Source: Actinomycetota bacterium (GTDB lineage Bacteria; Actinomycetota; Acidimicrobiia; Acidimicrobiales; MedAcidi-G1). From it: DNA of 64,000 nt. Positions 38,361 through 46,233 of the stretch are shown piece by piece (within the stretch, counting starts at the first letter, position 1; each line of letters begins with the position of its first letter). The notes beneath the pieces were generated by a model. That model did not search any database, had not been told where the DNA came from, and saw nothing but the letters and a program-made list of their open reading frames with translations. The translations under genes were made by a program, and so were the position numbers. The stretch is taken from contig JACNLA010000022.1 of assembly GCA_014381745.1 (NCBI GenBank), positions 1 through 64,000 of the forward strand. The letters run 5' to 3'.

Positions 38361-39662
38361 ATGGCTCAGGTCCGTTTCACCGCTGACATCGTGGTCACCT
38401 GCGACACCGACGACTCGGTGTACGCACCGGGCGTGGTCGACACGGTGGACGGGCGAATTGTCTGGGTGGGTCCGCCAGGGGATGCACCCGATGTCACCGA
38501 CGCGGTGGTGAACAACGTCGGTGGGTTGCTCATGCCCGGCCTTGTGAACGCCCACTGCCACACGCCGATGACGCTTGTGCGCGGGTCTGGCGACGGCCTG
38601 CCCCTGCACCGCTGGTTGACCGAGGCCATGTGGCCACGGGAAGGCCGGATGACGCCCGAGGATGCATGGTGGGGGATGACCCTCGGGTCTGCCGAGATGC
38701 TGCTTGCCGGGGTGACAACGAGTTGCGAGATGTACCTGTTCGAGGACTCGGTCGTCGACGCCGCCAGAGCATCGGGCGCCCGGCTGGTCATGACACCCGG
38801 CGTCGTAGCGGCGCTCCACTCCAGCGGCAACGACCGGACCGGGGAGATCTCCGAGTTCTTCTCCAGGCACCACGATCCAGCCGGACGGGTAACGGTGGGT
38901 GTCGCCCCCCACTCCGCCTACGACCTCGGAATAGACGCAGTGGTCGATCTGGCCGACCTGGCCAGGTCCCTCAACACGGTGCTCCACCTCCACCTCGCCG
39001 AAACCCGGGAGGAGAGTGCGGAACTTGAGGCCGCTCACGGCCGCTCAATCACCGAAATCCTCCACGACCACGGCGTGTTCGAGGGTCGGGTGCTGGCCGC
39101 CCACTGCGTCTGGGTGGACTCCACCGACATTGAACTGCTGGCCGCCAACGGTGTCGCCGTCGCCCACTGCCCCGTCAGCAACATGAAGCTCGGGTCAGGA
39201 ATCGCCCCTCTGGCCGCCATGAGGAATGCAGGTGTCACCGTCGCATACGGAACCGATGGTCCAGCCTCCAACGACTCGCTTGACCTCTGGGAAGAGGTGA
39301 AGATGGGCGCACTGCTCGCCCGGGTCCACTCGCTCGACTCGACCCTGATCACTGCCGTCGAAACGCTTGCCATGGCAACCCGTGACTCGGCATCCGCGGT
39401 GGGCCTGGCTGACACCGGCTGCCTGTCCGATGGCTACGCGCTCGACATGATCCGAATCGATCTCGACCAGAGCACGTTCGTACCGGTCACCGACACCGAC
39501 GAACTGCTCGCCCACCTGGCATGGTCCGGATCAAGCAGGAAGGTCACCGATGTCTGGATCGCCGGTGAGAAGGTGGTCGCCGACGGCGAGGTGCTGACGG
39601 TCGATACGGAGAGGGCCGTTGCCGAGGTCAGGGAACGGGCTGTTCGACTGGCCCGAGGCTGA
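38361..39662 (+). CDS. Amidohydrolase, MTA/SAH deaminase type
   Basis: A 433-residue TIM-barrel metal-dependent deaminase of the AtzA/TrzN-SAH deaminase group. Metal and active-site motifs are PGLVNAHCHTPM (about residue 61), HLHLAE (about 213), AAHCVW (about 246) and YGTDGPASND (about 299). The LPLHRWL and WPREG segments match methylthioadenosine/S-adenosylhomocysteine deaminases. It starts 6 bp after the aldolase-SDR gene. Deaminating MTA to MTI would make the substrate of the phosphorylase at 29599-30333. Confidence 0.9.
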   Translation: MAQVRFTADIVVTCDTDDSVYAPGVVDTVDGRIVWVGPPGDAPDVTDAVVNNVGGLLMPGLVNAHCHTPMTLVRGSGDGLPLHRWLTEAMWPREGRMTPEDAWWGMTLGSAEMLLAGVTTSCEMYLFEDSVVDAARASGARLVMTPGVVAALHSSGNDRTGEISEFFSRHHDPAGRVTVGVAPHSAYDLGIDAVVDLADLARSLNTVLHLHLAETREESAELEAAHGRSITEILHDHGVFEGRVLAAHCVWVDSTDIELLAANGVAVAHCPVSNMKLGSGIAPLAAMRNAGVTVAYGTDGPASNDSLDLWEEVKMGALLARVHSLDSTLITAVETLAMATRDSASAVGLADTGCLSDGYALDMIRIDLDQSTFVPVTDTDELLAHLAWSGSSRKVTDVWIAGEKVVADGEVLTVDTERAVAEVRERAVRLARG

Positions 39663-39752
39663 GGGCAAGCCGACAGCCTGTCCGGAGAACGCGGCGTCAC
39701 GGGTAGATTCCCAAAAGTGCCACGGCACTTGTTCCCGTCTACACGGGGATTC

Positions 39753-39823
39753 GCGGGTGTAGTTCAATGGTAGAACCCCAGCTTCCCAAGCTGATGACGG
39801 GAGTTCGATTCTCCTCACCCGCT
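39753..39823 (+). tRNA. tRNA-Gly (CCC)
   Basis: A 71-base cloverleaf: acceptor GCGGGTG (39753-39759) with CACCCGC (39816-39822), D arm with AATGGTA loop, anticodon loop TTCCCAA giving anticodon CCC, T loop TTCGATT, discriminator T39823. CCA is not encoded. It closely resembles bacterial tRNA-Gly(CCC), which reads GGG. Confidence 0.96.
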
Positions 39824-39914
39824 CCGTTCGGCCCACGCCACATGGCCTGAATCTATTTCTCGCTTCGCGCCTAAACCGTCACTGATCAAAGAGAGTTCGA
39901 GGCGAGAAGTGACC

Positions 39915-40448
39915 ATGCACGCATTCGCCGACGAATCCGTCCGGCGAGACAGCTACCTGATTTGTGCCACTGCAATAGCCGTTCCCAACCTCGTGTCAAC
40001 CAGAACCGCCCTTCGCTGCATGCGAGCATCCGGCCAGCGACGAATTCACTTCGTCAGTGAAAGCGACAGGCGAAGGCGCACCATCTTGGCGAGGATGTCT
40101 GACCTCGAGACCACGACGGTGATCTACGTTGCCCACAGTCGTAATCAGGTGAAATCTCGCACTGCGATTGTTCAGATCATGGTGCCCGACCTTAGAGGTA
40201 GAGGGGTGTCCCGCCTTGTCCTCGACTCCCGAGATGGTCAGGACAACCACGACCGCTCAGCGATCTATCATTCGCTACGCATCGGACGAGGCCCCCACTT
40301 CTCGTATGCGCATCAACGTTCAGCAGAAGAACCACTGCTCTGGATTCCGGACGCCATCGCATGGGCGTGGGGACGAGGGGGAGAGTGGCGGAAGCGAGTC
40401 CAGGCGCATGGCCTGATTAAAGAGTTGATTCGGGTTGCGGCACCCTAG
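39915..40448 (+). CDS. DUF3800-like protein
   Basis: A protein of 177 residues (179 if it starts at GTG 39909). The N-terminal HAFADESVRRDSYLICATAI resembles the opening FxDESG strand of the DUF3800 family, whose fold is predicted to be RNase H-like. A middle VLDSRDGQDNHDR and a C-terminal DAIAWAWGRGGEW, with the DA(I)A helix usual for the family, support it. DUF3800 genes often occur in accessory regions. It lies alone directly after tRNA-Gly, with no integrase and no repeat of the tRNA end seen downstream. A GAGGCGAGAAG stretch upstream may be the ribosome site. Confidence 0.75.
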   Translation: MHAFADESVRRDSYLICATAIAVPNLVSTRTALRCMRASGQRRIHFVSESDRRRRTILARMSDLETTTVIYVAHSRNQVKSRTAIVQIMVPDLRGRGVSRLVLDSRDGQDNHDRSAIYHSLRIGRGPHFSYAHQRSAEEPLLWIPDAIAWAWGRGGEWRKRVQAHGLIKELIRVAAP

Positions 40449-40457
40449 ACGCGCAAA

Positions 40458-40491
40458 ACCCGGTCGCTCACCGTCCGGAGAGGAACCGGGT
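40458..40491 (+). terminator. Hairpin after the DUF3800-like gene
   Basis: ACCCGGT (40458-40464) pairs with ACCGGGT (40485-40491) around a 20-nt loop, 9 bp after the stop codon. A second small stem GACTGC/GCAGTC lies at 40546-40564. The remaining 40492-40606 stretch holds no gene I can support. Confidence 0.4.
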
Positions 40492-40606
40492 CTGCTTCCC
40501 CAGGCTAGTGCCCGTGGTCCTTCCAGTATCGGCCAAACACACCGAGACTGCAACCCTCGCAGTCGTGTGTCGCGTCCGCATGCAACAGGTAGGGAAACCT
40601 CATGCC

Positions 40607-40636
40607 TTGACAAACTGATCAAAGGTTATACGATCA
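40607..40636 (+). promoter_or_regulatory. paa promoter with overlapping operator-like repeat
   Basis: TTGACA (40607-40612) and TACGAT (40629-40634) are separated by 16 bp. TGATC (40616-40620) and GATCA (40632-40636) are inverted with an 11-bp spacer and overlap the spacer and -10 box, a position suited to repression. The operon would start with paaZ, 33 bp downstream. No regulator gene such as paaR is in the window. Confidence 0.6.
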
Positions 40637-40668
40637 TGAGTTGAGGGTTGCCGGGGACCGGGAGACGC

Positions 40669-42738
40669 GTGCGCACACTCGAAAGCTTCGTACAGGGATC
40701 GTGGCACTCGCCCGAAGCCGGTGGCGTGGTGACCAACCATGCGGTCACCGGCGACCCCGTGGCTTCCGTGTCCAGCAACGGAATCGACTTCGCAGCGACC
40801 ACCCGGTATGCACGCGACGTCGGCGGCCCCACCCTCCGGGCAATGACATTCCACGAACGCGCCTCCCTCCTGAAAGCCCTCGGCCAGCACCTGTTTGCCG
40901 AAAAGGAGATGCTCTACGACCTGTCCACCGCAACTGGCGCCACCCGGGCGGACTCCTGGATCGACATCGAAGGCGGTGCGGGAGTTCTCCTCAGCTACGC
41001 ATCCAAGGGGCGGCGCGAGCTCCCAAACTCGACGGTCCTCGTGGATGGCGAACCCGAAATCTTGGCCCGCGACGGATCGTTCATCGCCGCCCACATCGCC
41101 ACACCTTTGAACGGTGTCGCCGTGCAGGTCAACGCATTCAACTTCCCCTGCTGGGGTGCGCTCGAAAAGCTGGCTCCCGCCCTCCTGGCGGGCGTTCCCG
41201 CAATCATCAAACCCGCAACACAGACCGCCTTCCTGACCGAAGCAATGGTCCGGCTGATCGTTGAGTCCGGCATTCTCCCGGACGGAGCACTGCAGCTCGT
41301 CTGCGGGGGGTTGGGCGACCTGTTCGACCACCTTGGAGGCCAGGACCTGATCGGCTTCACCGGCTCGGCCGCAACCGCTGCACTCCTGAGAGCCCATCCG
41401 GCCGTGGTCGAACGGTCAGCACGCTTCAACGCCGAGGCCGACTCCCTGAACGCCGCCATCCTGGGCAGCGAATCGGAGCCCGGTTCACCCGAGTTTGACC
41501 TGTTCGTAAGAGAGGTCGTAGCCGAGATGACCGTGAAGGCCGGTCAGAAATGCACCTCCATACGCCGGGCAATGGTACCCAAGCAGCACCTGGAGGCGGC
41601 GACCGACGCTGTGGCAACCGCACTCGGCGAGGTCCGGGTAGGCGACCCAGCTGACCCAGAAACCAGCATGGGTGCCCTCGTCAGCACGGCCCAGAGAGCA
41701 GAGGTGCTCGACGCCATTACGGCCCTGTCCGGTTCTACCGACGTGGTCATCGACTCCTGCGTGTTCCACGACGTGGACGCCGAGCGTGGAGCGTTCCTTG
41801 CGCCAACCCTGCTGCGTTCCAACAACCCAGCCGACCCGAATGTGCACACCACCGAGGCCTTCGGACCGGTCAGCACGATCATGGGATACACGGACCCGGC
41901 CGACGCCATCTCGCTCACAGCCCTCGGTGGCGGGAGCCTCGTCGCCTCCATCTACACAGCCGACCCGGTCGAGGCCCATGTGCTGGCGACCGGCATAGCG
42001 GCACACCATGGCCGCATCCACGTAGTGGACGCATCGGTAGCCGATAGCAGCACCGGCCACGGCTCCCCGCTACCCAGCCTCGTCCACGGTGGCCCCGGCA
42101 GGGCCGGTGGCGGCGAGGAAATGGGCGGTCTGCGTGGTGTACGCCACCACCTCCAGACGACAGCGGTACAGGGCTCGCCCGACATGCTCACGGCCGTGAC
42201 CGGAGAGTGGATGCCGGGCTCAACCCGTGACCTGGACAGTGGCCACCCGTTCAAGCTGAACTTTGAGAACCTCGACATCGGAACGGCGATCCAAACCGAC
42301 TCCCGCACGGTGACCCTCGACGACATCGTGAACTTCGCCGAGAGCACGGGGGACCACTTCTATGCACACATGGACGAAGAGGCCGCAGCGGCGAGCCCCA
42401 TCTTTGGAGGACGAGTAGCCCACGGCTACCTGGTCCTCTCGCTGGCAGCCGGACTGTTCGTCTGGCCCGACCCGGGACCCGTCCTTGCCAACTACGGAAT
42501 CGACCGATGCCGGTTCGCCAAGCCGACCTATCCGGGCGACACCCTCACCGTCTTCCTGACATGCAAACGCAAGACACTGCGGGCCGGAACCGGTTACGGA
42601 GAGGTGGCCTGGGACGCCCAGGTCCTCAACCAGGACAAGGACGTCGTCGCCGCCTACGACGTCCTCACGATGGTCGCAAACCAGCCCGGGGTGAACGGCG
42701 CCCCTGACGAGTCAACTGAAAGTGGAGGCAAAGCCTGA
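40669..42738 (+). CDS. paaZ: PaaZ-like aldehyde dehydrogenase / MaoC hydratase fusion
   Basis: A 689-residue bifunctional enzyme. Residues about 1-515 are an aldehyde dehydrogenase with NAFNFPCWGALEKLAPALLAG, FTGSA and the nucleophile region KAGQKCTSIRRA. Residues about 530-680 are an R-hydratase/MaoC domain with TGDHFYAHMDEEAAA and FGGRVAHGYLVLSL. In phenylacetate degradation PaaZ opens oxepin-CoA and oxidises the aldehyde. The GTG at 40669 has a GGGAG site and gives the typical MRTLESFVQG start; an in-frame TTG at 40648 is less likely. First gene of the paa operon; its stop overlaps paaA by 1 bp. Confidence 0.95.
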   Translation: MRTLESFVQGSWHSPEAGGVVTNHAVTGDPVASVSSNGIDFAATTRYARDVGGPTLRAMTFHERASLLKALGQHLFAEKEMLYDLSTATGATRADSWIDIEGGAGVLLSYASKGRRELPNSTVLVDGEPEILARDGSFIAAHIATPLNGVAVQVNAFNFPCWGALEKLAPALLAGVPAIIKPATQTAFLTEAMVRLIVESGILPDGALQLVCGGLGDLFDHLGGQDLIGFTGSAATAALLRAHPAVVERSARFNAEADSLNAAILGSESEPGSPEFDLFVREVVAEMTVKAGQKCTSIRRAMVPKQHLEAATDAVATALGEVRVGDPADPETSMGALVSTAQRAEVLDAITALSGSTDVVIDSCVFHDVDAERGAFLAPTLLRSNNPADPNVHTTEAFGPVSTIMGYTDPADAISLTALGGGSLVASIYTADPVEAHVLATGIAAHHGRIHVVDASVADSSTGHGSPLPSLVHGGPGRAGGGEEMGGLRGVRHHLQTTAVQGSPDMLTAVTGEWMPGSTRDLDSGHPFKLNFENLDIGTAIQTDSRTVTLDDIVNFAESTGDHFYAHMDEEAAAASPIFGGRVAHGYLVLSLAAGLFVWPDPGPVLANYGIDRCRFAKPTYPGDTLTVFLTCKRKTLRAGTGYGEVAWDAQVLNQDKDVVAAYDVLTMVANQPGVNGAPDESTESGGKA

Positions 42739-43664
42739 TGGGACGCACCTGGTCCTCAATGGACGACTTCGAGACATTCCTCGACGACGGCGGCATGGTC
42801 GAGGTGGACGACGACATGCCCGACGAGTACAGGGCCGCCGTGTTTAGGTTCATCGAACTGCACGCCAACAGCGAGTTGATGGGCGGTCTGACAGAACGCG
42901 ACTGGATACCCATGACCCCCGGCCTACGCCACAAGATGGCCGTACTGGCCAAGACCCAGGACGAAATCGGCCACGGCCACCTGCTGTACATGGTGGCAGC
43001 GGACCTCGGCGTCAAGACCAGGCGGGAGATGCTCGAAGACCTGTTCGCCGGAAGGTCCAGATTTCACAACGTCTTCCACTACCCGGCAAGAACCTGGGGA
43101 GACCAGGTCGCCATCTGCCTCCTCGTGGACGGCGCTGCGGTACCCAGCCAGAAGGCCGTCTACAAGGACTGCTCCTACGGCCCCTACAAGCGAATCCTGA
43201 AACGAATAATCGCCGAAGAGGGCTTCCACCTCCGCCTCGGCGAAGAGCGGGTGCTCAGGATCGCCGAGGGAACCGACGCCCAACGTGCCATGTTCCAACA
43301 GTCGATCGACGACTGGTGGTGGCCGGCGCTCCGACTGTTTGGGCCCGACTCGAAGCCCAACGACCGGCTTGCCCGCTGGCGCCTCAAGTCAGAGAAGAAC
43401 GAGGTGATGCGGGCCGGCTGGGTTCAGAAGTTCGTTCCGATGCTGCACGGCTACGGGTTCACCGTGCCCGACCCCGGTCTCACCCATGACCCCGAAACTG
43501 ATGTCTGGACATGCGGGCCAATCGACTGGGAACCCCTCAAGAAGACGATGGCGATGGACGGACCGGACACGGCACGTCGGATCGCCGAAGCCTCCGCTGC
43601 CTGGGACAGCACCCGGTGGGTGCGCGACGCCCTCGATGCGACCCCGGCTGGAGCGGTCGCATGA
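42738..43664 (+). CDS. paaA: Phenylacetyl-CoA epoxidase subunit PaaA
   Basis: A 308-residue catalytic subunit of the diiron multicomponent epoxidase that makes ring-1,2-epoxyphenylacetyl-CoA. Ferritin-like helices carry carboxylate/His ligands in ELHANSELMGGLTERDW, KTQDEIGHGHLL and IIAEEGFHLRLGEERV. It overlaps paaZ by 1 bp and paaD by 4 bp. Acts in the cytoplasm as a complex with PaaC and PaaB. Confidence 0.97.
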   Translation: MGRTWSSMDDFETFLDDGGMVEVDDDMPDEYRAAVFRFIELHANSELMGGLTERDWIPMTPGLRHKMAVLAKTQDEIGHGHLLYMVAADLGVKTRREMLEDLFAGRSRFHNVFHYPARTWGDQVAICLLVDGAAVPSQKAVYKDCSYGPYKRILKRIIAEEGFHLRLGEERVLRIAEGTDAQRAMFQQSIDDWWWPALRLFGPDSKPNDRLARWRLKSEKNEVMRAGWVQKFVPMLHGYGFTVPDPGLTHDPETDVWTCGPIDWEPLKKTMAMDGPDTARRIAEASAAWDSTRWVRDALDATPAGAVA

Positions 43665-44140
43665 GCACCCTGACGGTTGATTCCCCACTCCTGGAGAGGG
43701 CCCTCGCAGCCGTAGCGACGGTTGACGACCCCGAGATTCCGGGTGTCTCAATTGTCGACCTCGGCCTGCTCGAAACAATCACGACAACTGACGAAGGCCA
43801 CATCTCCATCGGCCTCATCCCCACATTCTCCGGCTGTCCGGCACTCGCCATGATCGCCTCCGACGTGGAGGCAGCCGTGGCGGCACTACCCGGGGTTGAG
43901 GCGGTAACCGTCAGCTGGCTGACCGCACCAGTCTGGGACATCGAGCGAGTCACGTCCGAGGCCAGGACGACCATGGCCACAGACCTGACCGTGGCGGTCA
44001 GGATCGGGACCGGCCCCACACCATGCCCCCGCTGTGGCTCACCGACCGTTGAACAATCTGAGTTCGGTCCCAGCCGGTGCCGGGCTGTACACCGGTGTGA
44101 GTCCTGTCGTGAGGTGGTCGAAGTCATGCGGGACAGGTAG
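43661..44140 (+). CDS. paaD: PaaD, MIP18-like maturation factor of the epoxidase
   Basis: A 159-residue protein. The N-terminal MIP18/DUF59 domain contains VDDPEIPGVSIVDLGL and TFSGCPALAMI; the C-terminal part has a CPRC...CESC zinc-ribbon. PaaD is thought to help metal-centre assembly of the PaaABCE enzyme. The ATG overlaps the paaA stop (ATGA). It lies between paaA and paaB, an order different from the common paaABCDE. Confidence 0.94.
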   Translation: MSTLTVDSPLLERALAAVATVDDPEIPGVSIVDLGLLETITTTDEGHISIGLIPTFSGCPALAMIASDVEAAVAALPGVEAVTVSWLTAPVWDIERVTSEARTTMATDLTVAVRIGTGPTPCPRCGSPTVEQSEFGPSRCRAVHRCESCREVVEVMRDR

Positions 44141-44150
44141 AGGAGGACAC

Positions 44151-44423
44151 ATGCGGACCTACGAGATATTCCTGAAAAGGGACGGACAGGAGGAATACCG
44201 ACATGCCGGAAGCATCGACGCCCCCGATGACGAGCTTGCTCTCCTGTTGGCCCGCGAGAACTACCTGCGCCGCGCCGAGGGCGACCTTCTCTGGATGGTC
44301 GACCGCGCACACCTCCTGATCGGCGACAGGGACTTCGTGGCACCCAACTCCGACAAGCCACACAGGGACAATGACGGGCTCCTCGTGGCAGCCCACCGCA
44401 AGAGCCAGAGGGAAAGCACATGA
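44151..44423 (+). CDS. paaB: Phenylacetyl-CoA epoxidase subunit PaaB
   Basis: A 90-residue PaaB, a small subunit that organises the PaaA/PaaC complex. YEIFLKRDGQEEYRHAGSI and ALLLARENYLRRAEGDLLWMV are family-typical. The ATG at 44151 has a GGAGGAC site; a longer frame upstream lies in paaD and is not used. It overlaps paaC by 4 bp. Confidence 0.95.
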   Translation: MRTYEIFLKRDGQEEYRHAGSIDAPDDELALLLARENYLRRAEGDLLWMVDRAHLLIGDRDFVAPNSDKPHRDNDGLLVAAHRKSQREST

Positions 44424-45205
44424 ACCCCATAACCCCTGGCACAGCCGAGTTCCTGCTGGCCTTCGCCGACGACGAGCACCTCATGGGACAACAGCACACC
44501 GAGTGGATCGGCATCGCACCGTTCCTCGAAGAGGACATGGCATTCGCCAGCATCGCCCAGGACGAGCTCAGCCATGCGGCCCTCCTCTACGCCATCGTCG
44601 CCGACGACGGACAGGGTGGCCCACCCGATGACCGTGCTATCGACAAGCTGGCGTTTGACCGGACCGCCAACGACTACCGATCGGCACAAATCGTGGAGGT
44701 GGCCTGCACCGGCTGGGCACACGCCCTCGTGCGCCACTGGCTCTACGACACCGCAGAGGAACTCCGGTGGACCCTCGTCGAGGACTCGGATCTCGAACCG
44801 CTGAAGGACGCTGCTGCCCATGCAGCCCGTGAAGAAAGGTTCCACATCCGCCATGCCGACGGCCTGATCGACGTGCTGCTGCGAACACCCGACAGCGCCG
44901 ACCGGCTGGCAGACGCCGTACGGGACCTCCTGCCCCTCGCCATGAGCCTGTTCGACCCGGTTGCGGAAGAAGCGGAGGCCGTCGAGGCAGGCGTCGCCTC
45001 GGCGCCGTTCGACACGATGTTGCCTGAATGGACCGACCGGGTTCGAACCCGGTTCCCGGACATCGACATAGGAAGTGTCTCGGCTCCTGAACTCACCGGG
45101 CGGACACAGAGGCACGGAGACTTCCCAGCGCTGCTTGCCCGGATGAACAAGGTCAGGGGCATCGACCCGACCGCCATCTGGTCCGACGCTACGGTGCGGC
45201 AATGA
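44420..45205 (+). CDS. paaC: Phenylacetyl-CoA epoxidase subunit PaaC
   Basis: A 261-residue non-catalytic ferritin-like subunit of the epoxidase. LLAFADDEHLMGQQHTEWIG and IAQDELSHAALLYAIV are typical, with HAAREERFHIRHAD in the later helix. The ATG overlaps the paaB stop, and its own stop overlaps the following racemase-family gene (ATGA), implying the latter is truly part of the operon. paaE, the reductase that should follow, is not present. Confidence 0.95.
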   Translation: MNPITPGTAEFLLAFADDEHLMGQQHTEWIGIAPFLEEDMAFASIAQDELSHAALLYAIVADDGQGGPPDDRAIDKLAFDRTANDYRSAQIVEVACTGWAHALVRHWLYDTAEELRWTLVEDSDLEPLKDAAAHAAREERFHIRHADGLIDVLLRTPDSADRLADAVRDLLPLAMSLFDPVAEEAEAVEAGVASAPFDTMLPEWTDRVRTRFPDIDIGSVSAPELTGRTQRHGDFPALLARMNKVRGIDPTAIWSDATVRQ

Positions 45206-46194
45206 TCCCCGGACCGGGCGAGTTCCTGGAAACCACCGACTACCACTGCGCAGGTGAACCGTTCCGCATCCTCGACGTCGGCCCCATGGAGGGCCGAACC
45301 GTAGGCGACCGACGCGAGTGGGCGATGGAAAACCTGGACGACCTCCGGCGCTTCCTCATCAACGAACCACGCGGGCATGCCGACATGTACGGCGGTTTCG
45401 TCGTACCGCCCAACGACCCCGACGGCGACCTGGGGATCGTGTTCTTCCACAAGGACGGCTTCAGCACCGCATGCGGCCACGGAACCATCGCCATCGTCAC
45501 CTGGGCGATCGACACGGGGCTGATAGCTGCCACCGGCGACACCGTGGAAGTGGTTGTGGACGTTCCCTCCGGTCGTCTGCCTACGCTCGCACGACTACAC
45601 GGGGACGTGGTGACCAGCGTCAGATTCCAAAACATTCCCGCCTACGTCAGCGCCACGGGAATGGAGATCTCCACCACCTTCGGGACCGTGTCAGCCGACA
45701 TCTCGTTCGGTGGCGCCTTCTATGCGTCAGTGAACCTCGACAAGATGGGCCTCTCAACCGACGCCGAATGCATCGACGACCTGATCTCCCTCGGGCGCCA
45801 GATAAGGGCTGCCCTTGATGGCTCACCCACCGTGGCGCACGGCCCGGACGGCCGGCTCTCAAACCTCTACGGCACGATCTTCCATGAGACCATGGACGCC
45901 AATCCGCTGCACCAACGAAACATCACGATCTTCGCTGACGGCCAGGTTGACCGGTCACCCTGTGGCTCCGGTACATCAGCCCGCCTGGCACTGCTGCAAC
46001 GATCCGGACAGGTGAACCTCAACGACCAGTTCCTGAACGAGGGAATCGCCGGCGACGTCTTCTATGGCCAGATCATCGCGAACACCGATGCCGGCATAAT
46101 CACCACCGTCGAAGGTTCCGCCTGGATGCACGCCACGAGCAGGTTCACCCTTGACCCGAACGACCCGATTGGCCTCGGGTTCCAGTTGCGCTGA
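45202..46194 (+). CDS. Proline racemase / hydroxyproline epimerase-family protein
   Basis: A 330-residue diaminopimelate-epimerase-fold protein of the proline racemase family. The two catalytic Cys are present, Cys91 in ACGHGT and Cys254 in SPCGSGT, so a two-base racemase/epimerase rather than a dehydratase (which has Thr at the second site) is expected. An N-terminal TTDYHCAGEPFRI segment is typical. Its ATG overlaps the paaC stop, placing it firmly within the paa operon, where a racemase has no known role. The substrate is unknown; proline or hydroxyproline is a family-based guess. Confidence 0.88.
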   Translation: MIPGPGEFLETTDYHCAGEPFRILDVGPMEGRTVGDRREWAMENLDDLRRFLINEPRGHADMYGGFVVPPNDPDGDLGIVFFHKDGFSTACGHGTIAIVTWAIDTGLIAATGDTVEVVVDVPSGRLPTLARLHGDVVTSVRFQNIPAYVSATGMEISTTFGTVSADISFGGAFYASVNLDKMGLSTDAECIDDLISLGRQIRAALDGSPTVAHGPDGRLSNLYGTIFHETMDANPLHQRNITIFADGQVDRSPCGSGTSARLALLQRSGQVNLNDQFLNEGIAGDVFYGQIIANTDAGIITTVEGSAWMHATSRFTLDPNDPIGLGFQLR

Positions 46195-46233
46195 CCACAC
46201 AGAGCCACCACCCGCCATCTATCGTCACCCACT

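Noticed and set aside
34026-39662. A rhamnose catabolism locus
   Set aside because: Only the aldolase-SDR family hints at rhamnose; MtnA, the MTI-type phosphorylase and the deaminase fit nucleoside salvage better and no rhamnose kinase, isomerase or mutarotase is present.
39753-40668. A genomic island with attachment sites at tRNA-Gly
   Set aside because: No integrase and no repeat of the tRNA 3' end were seen downstream; only a single small gene follows.
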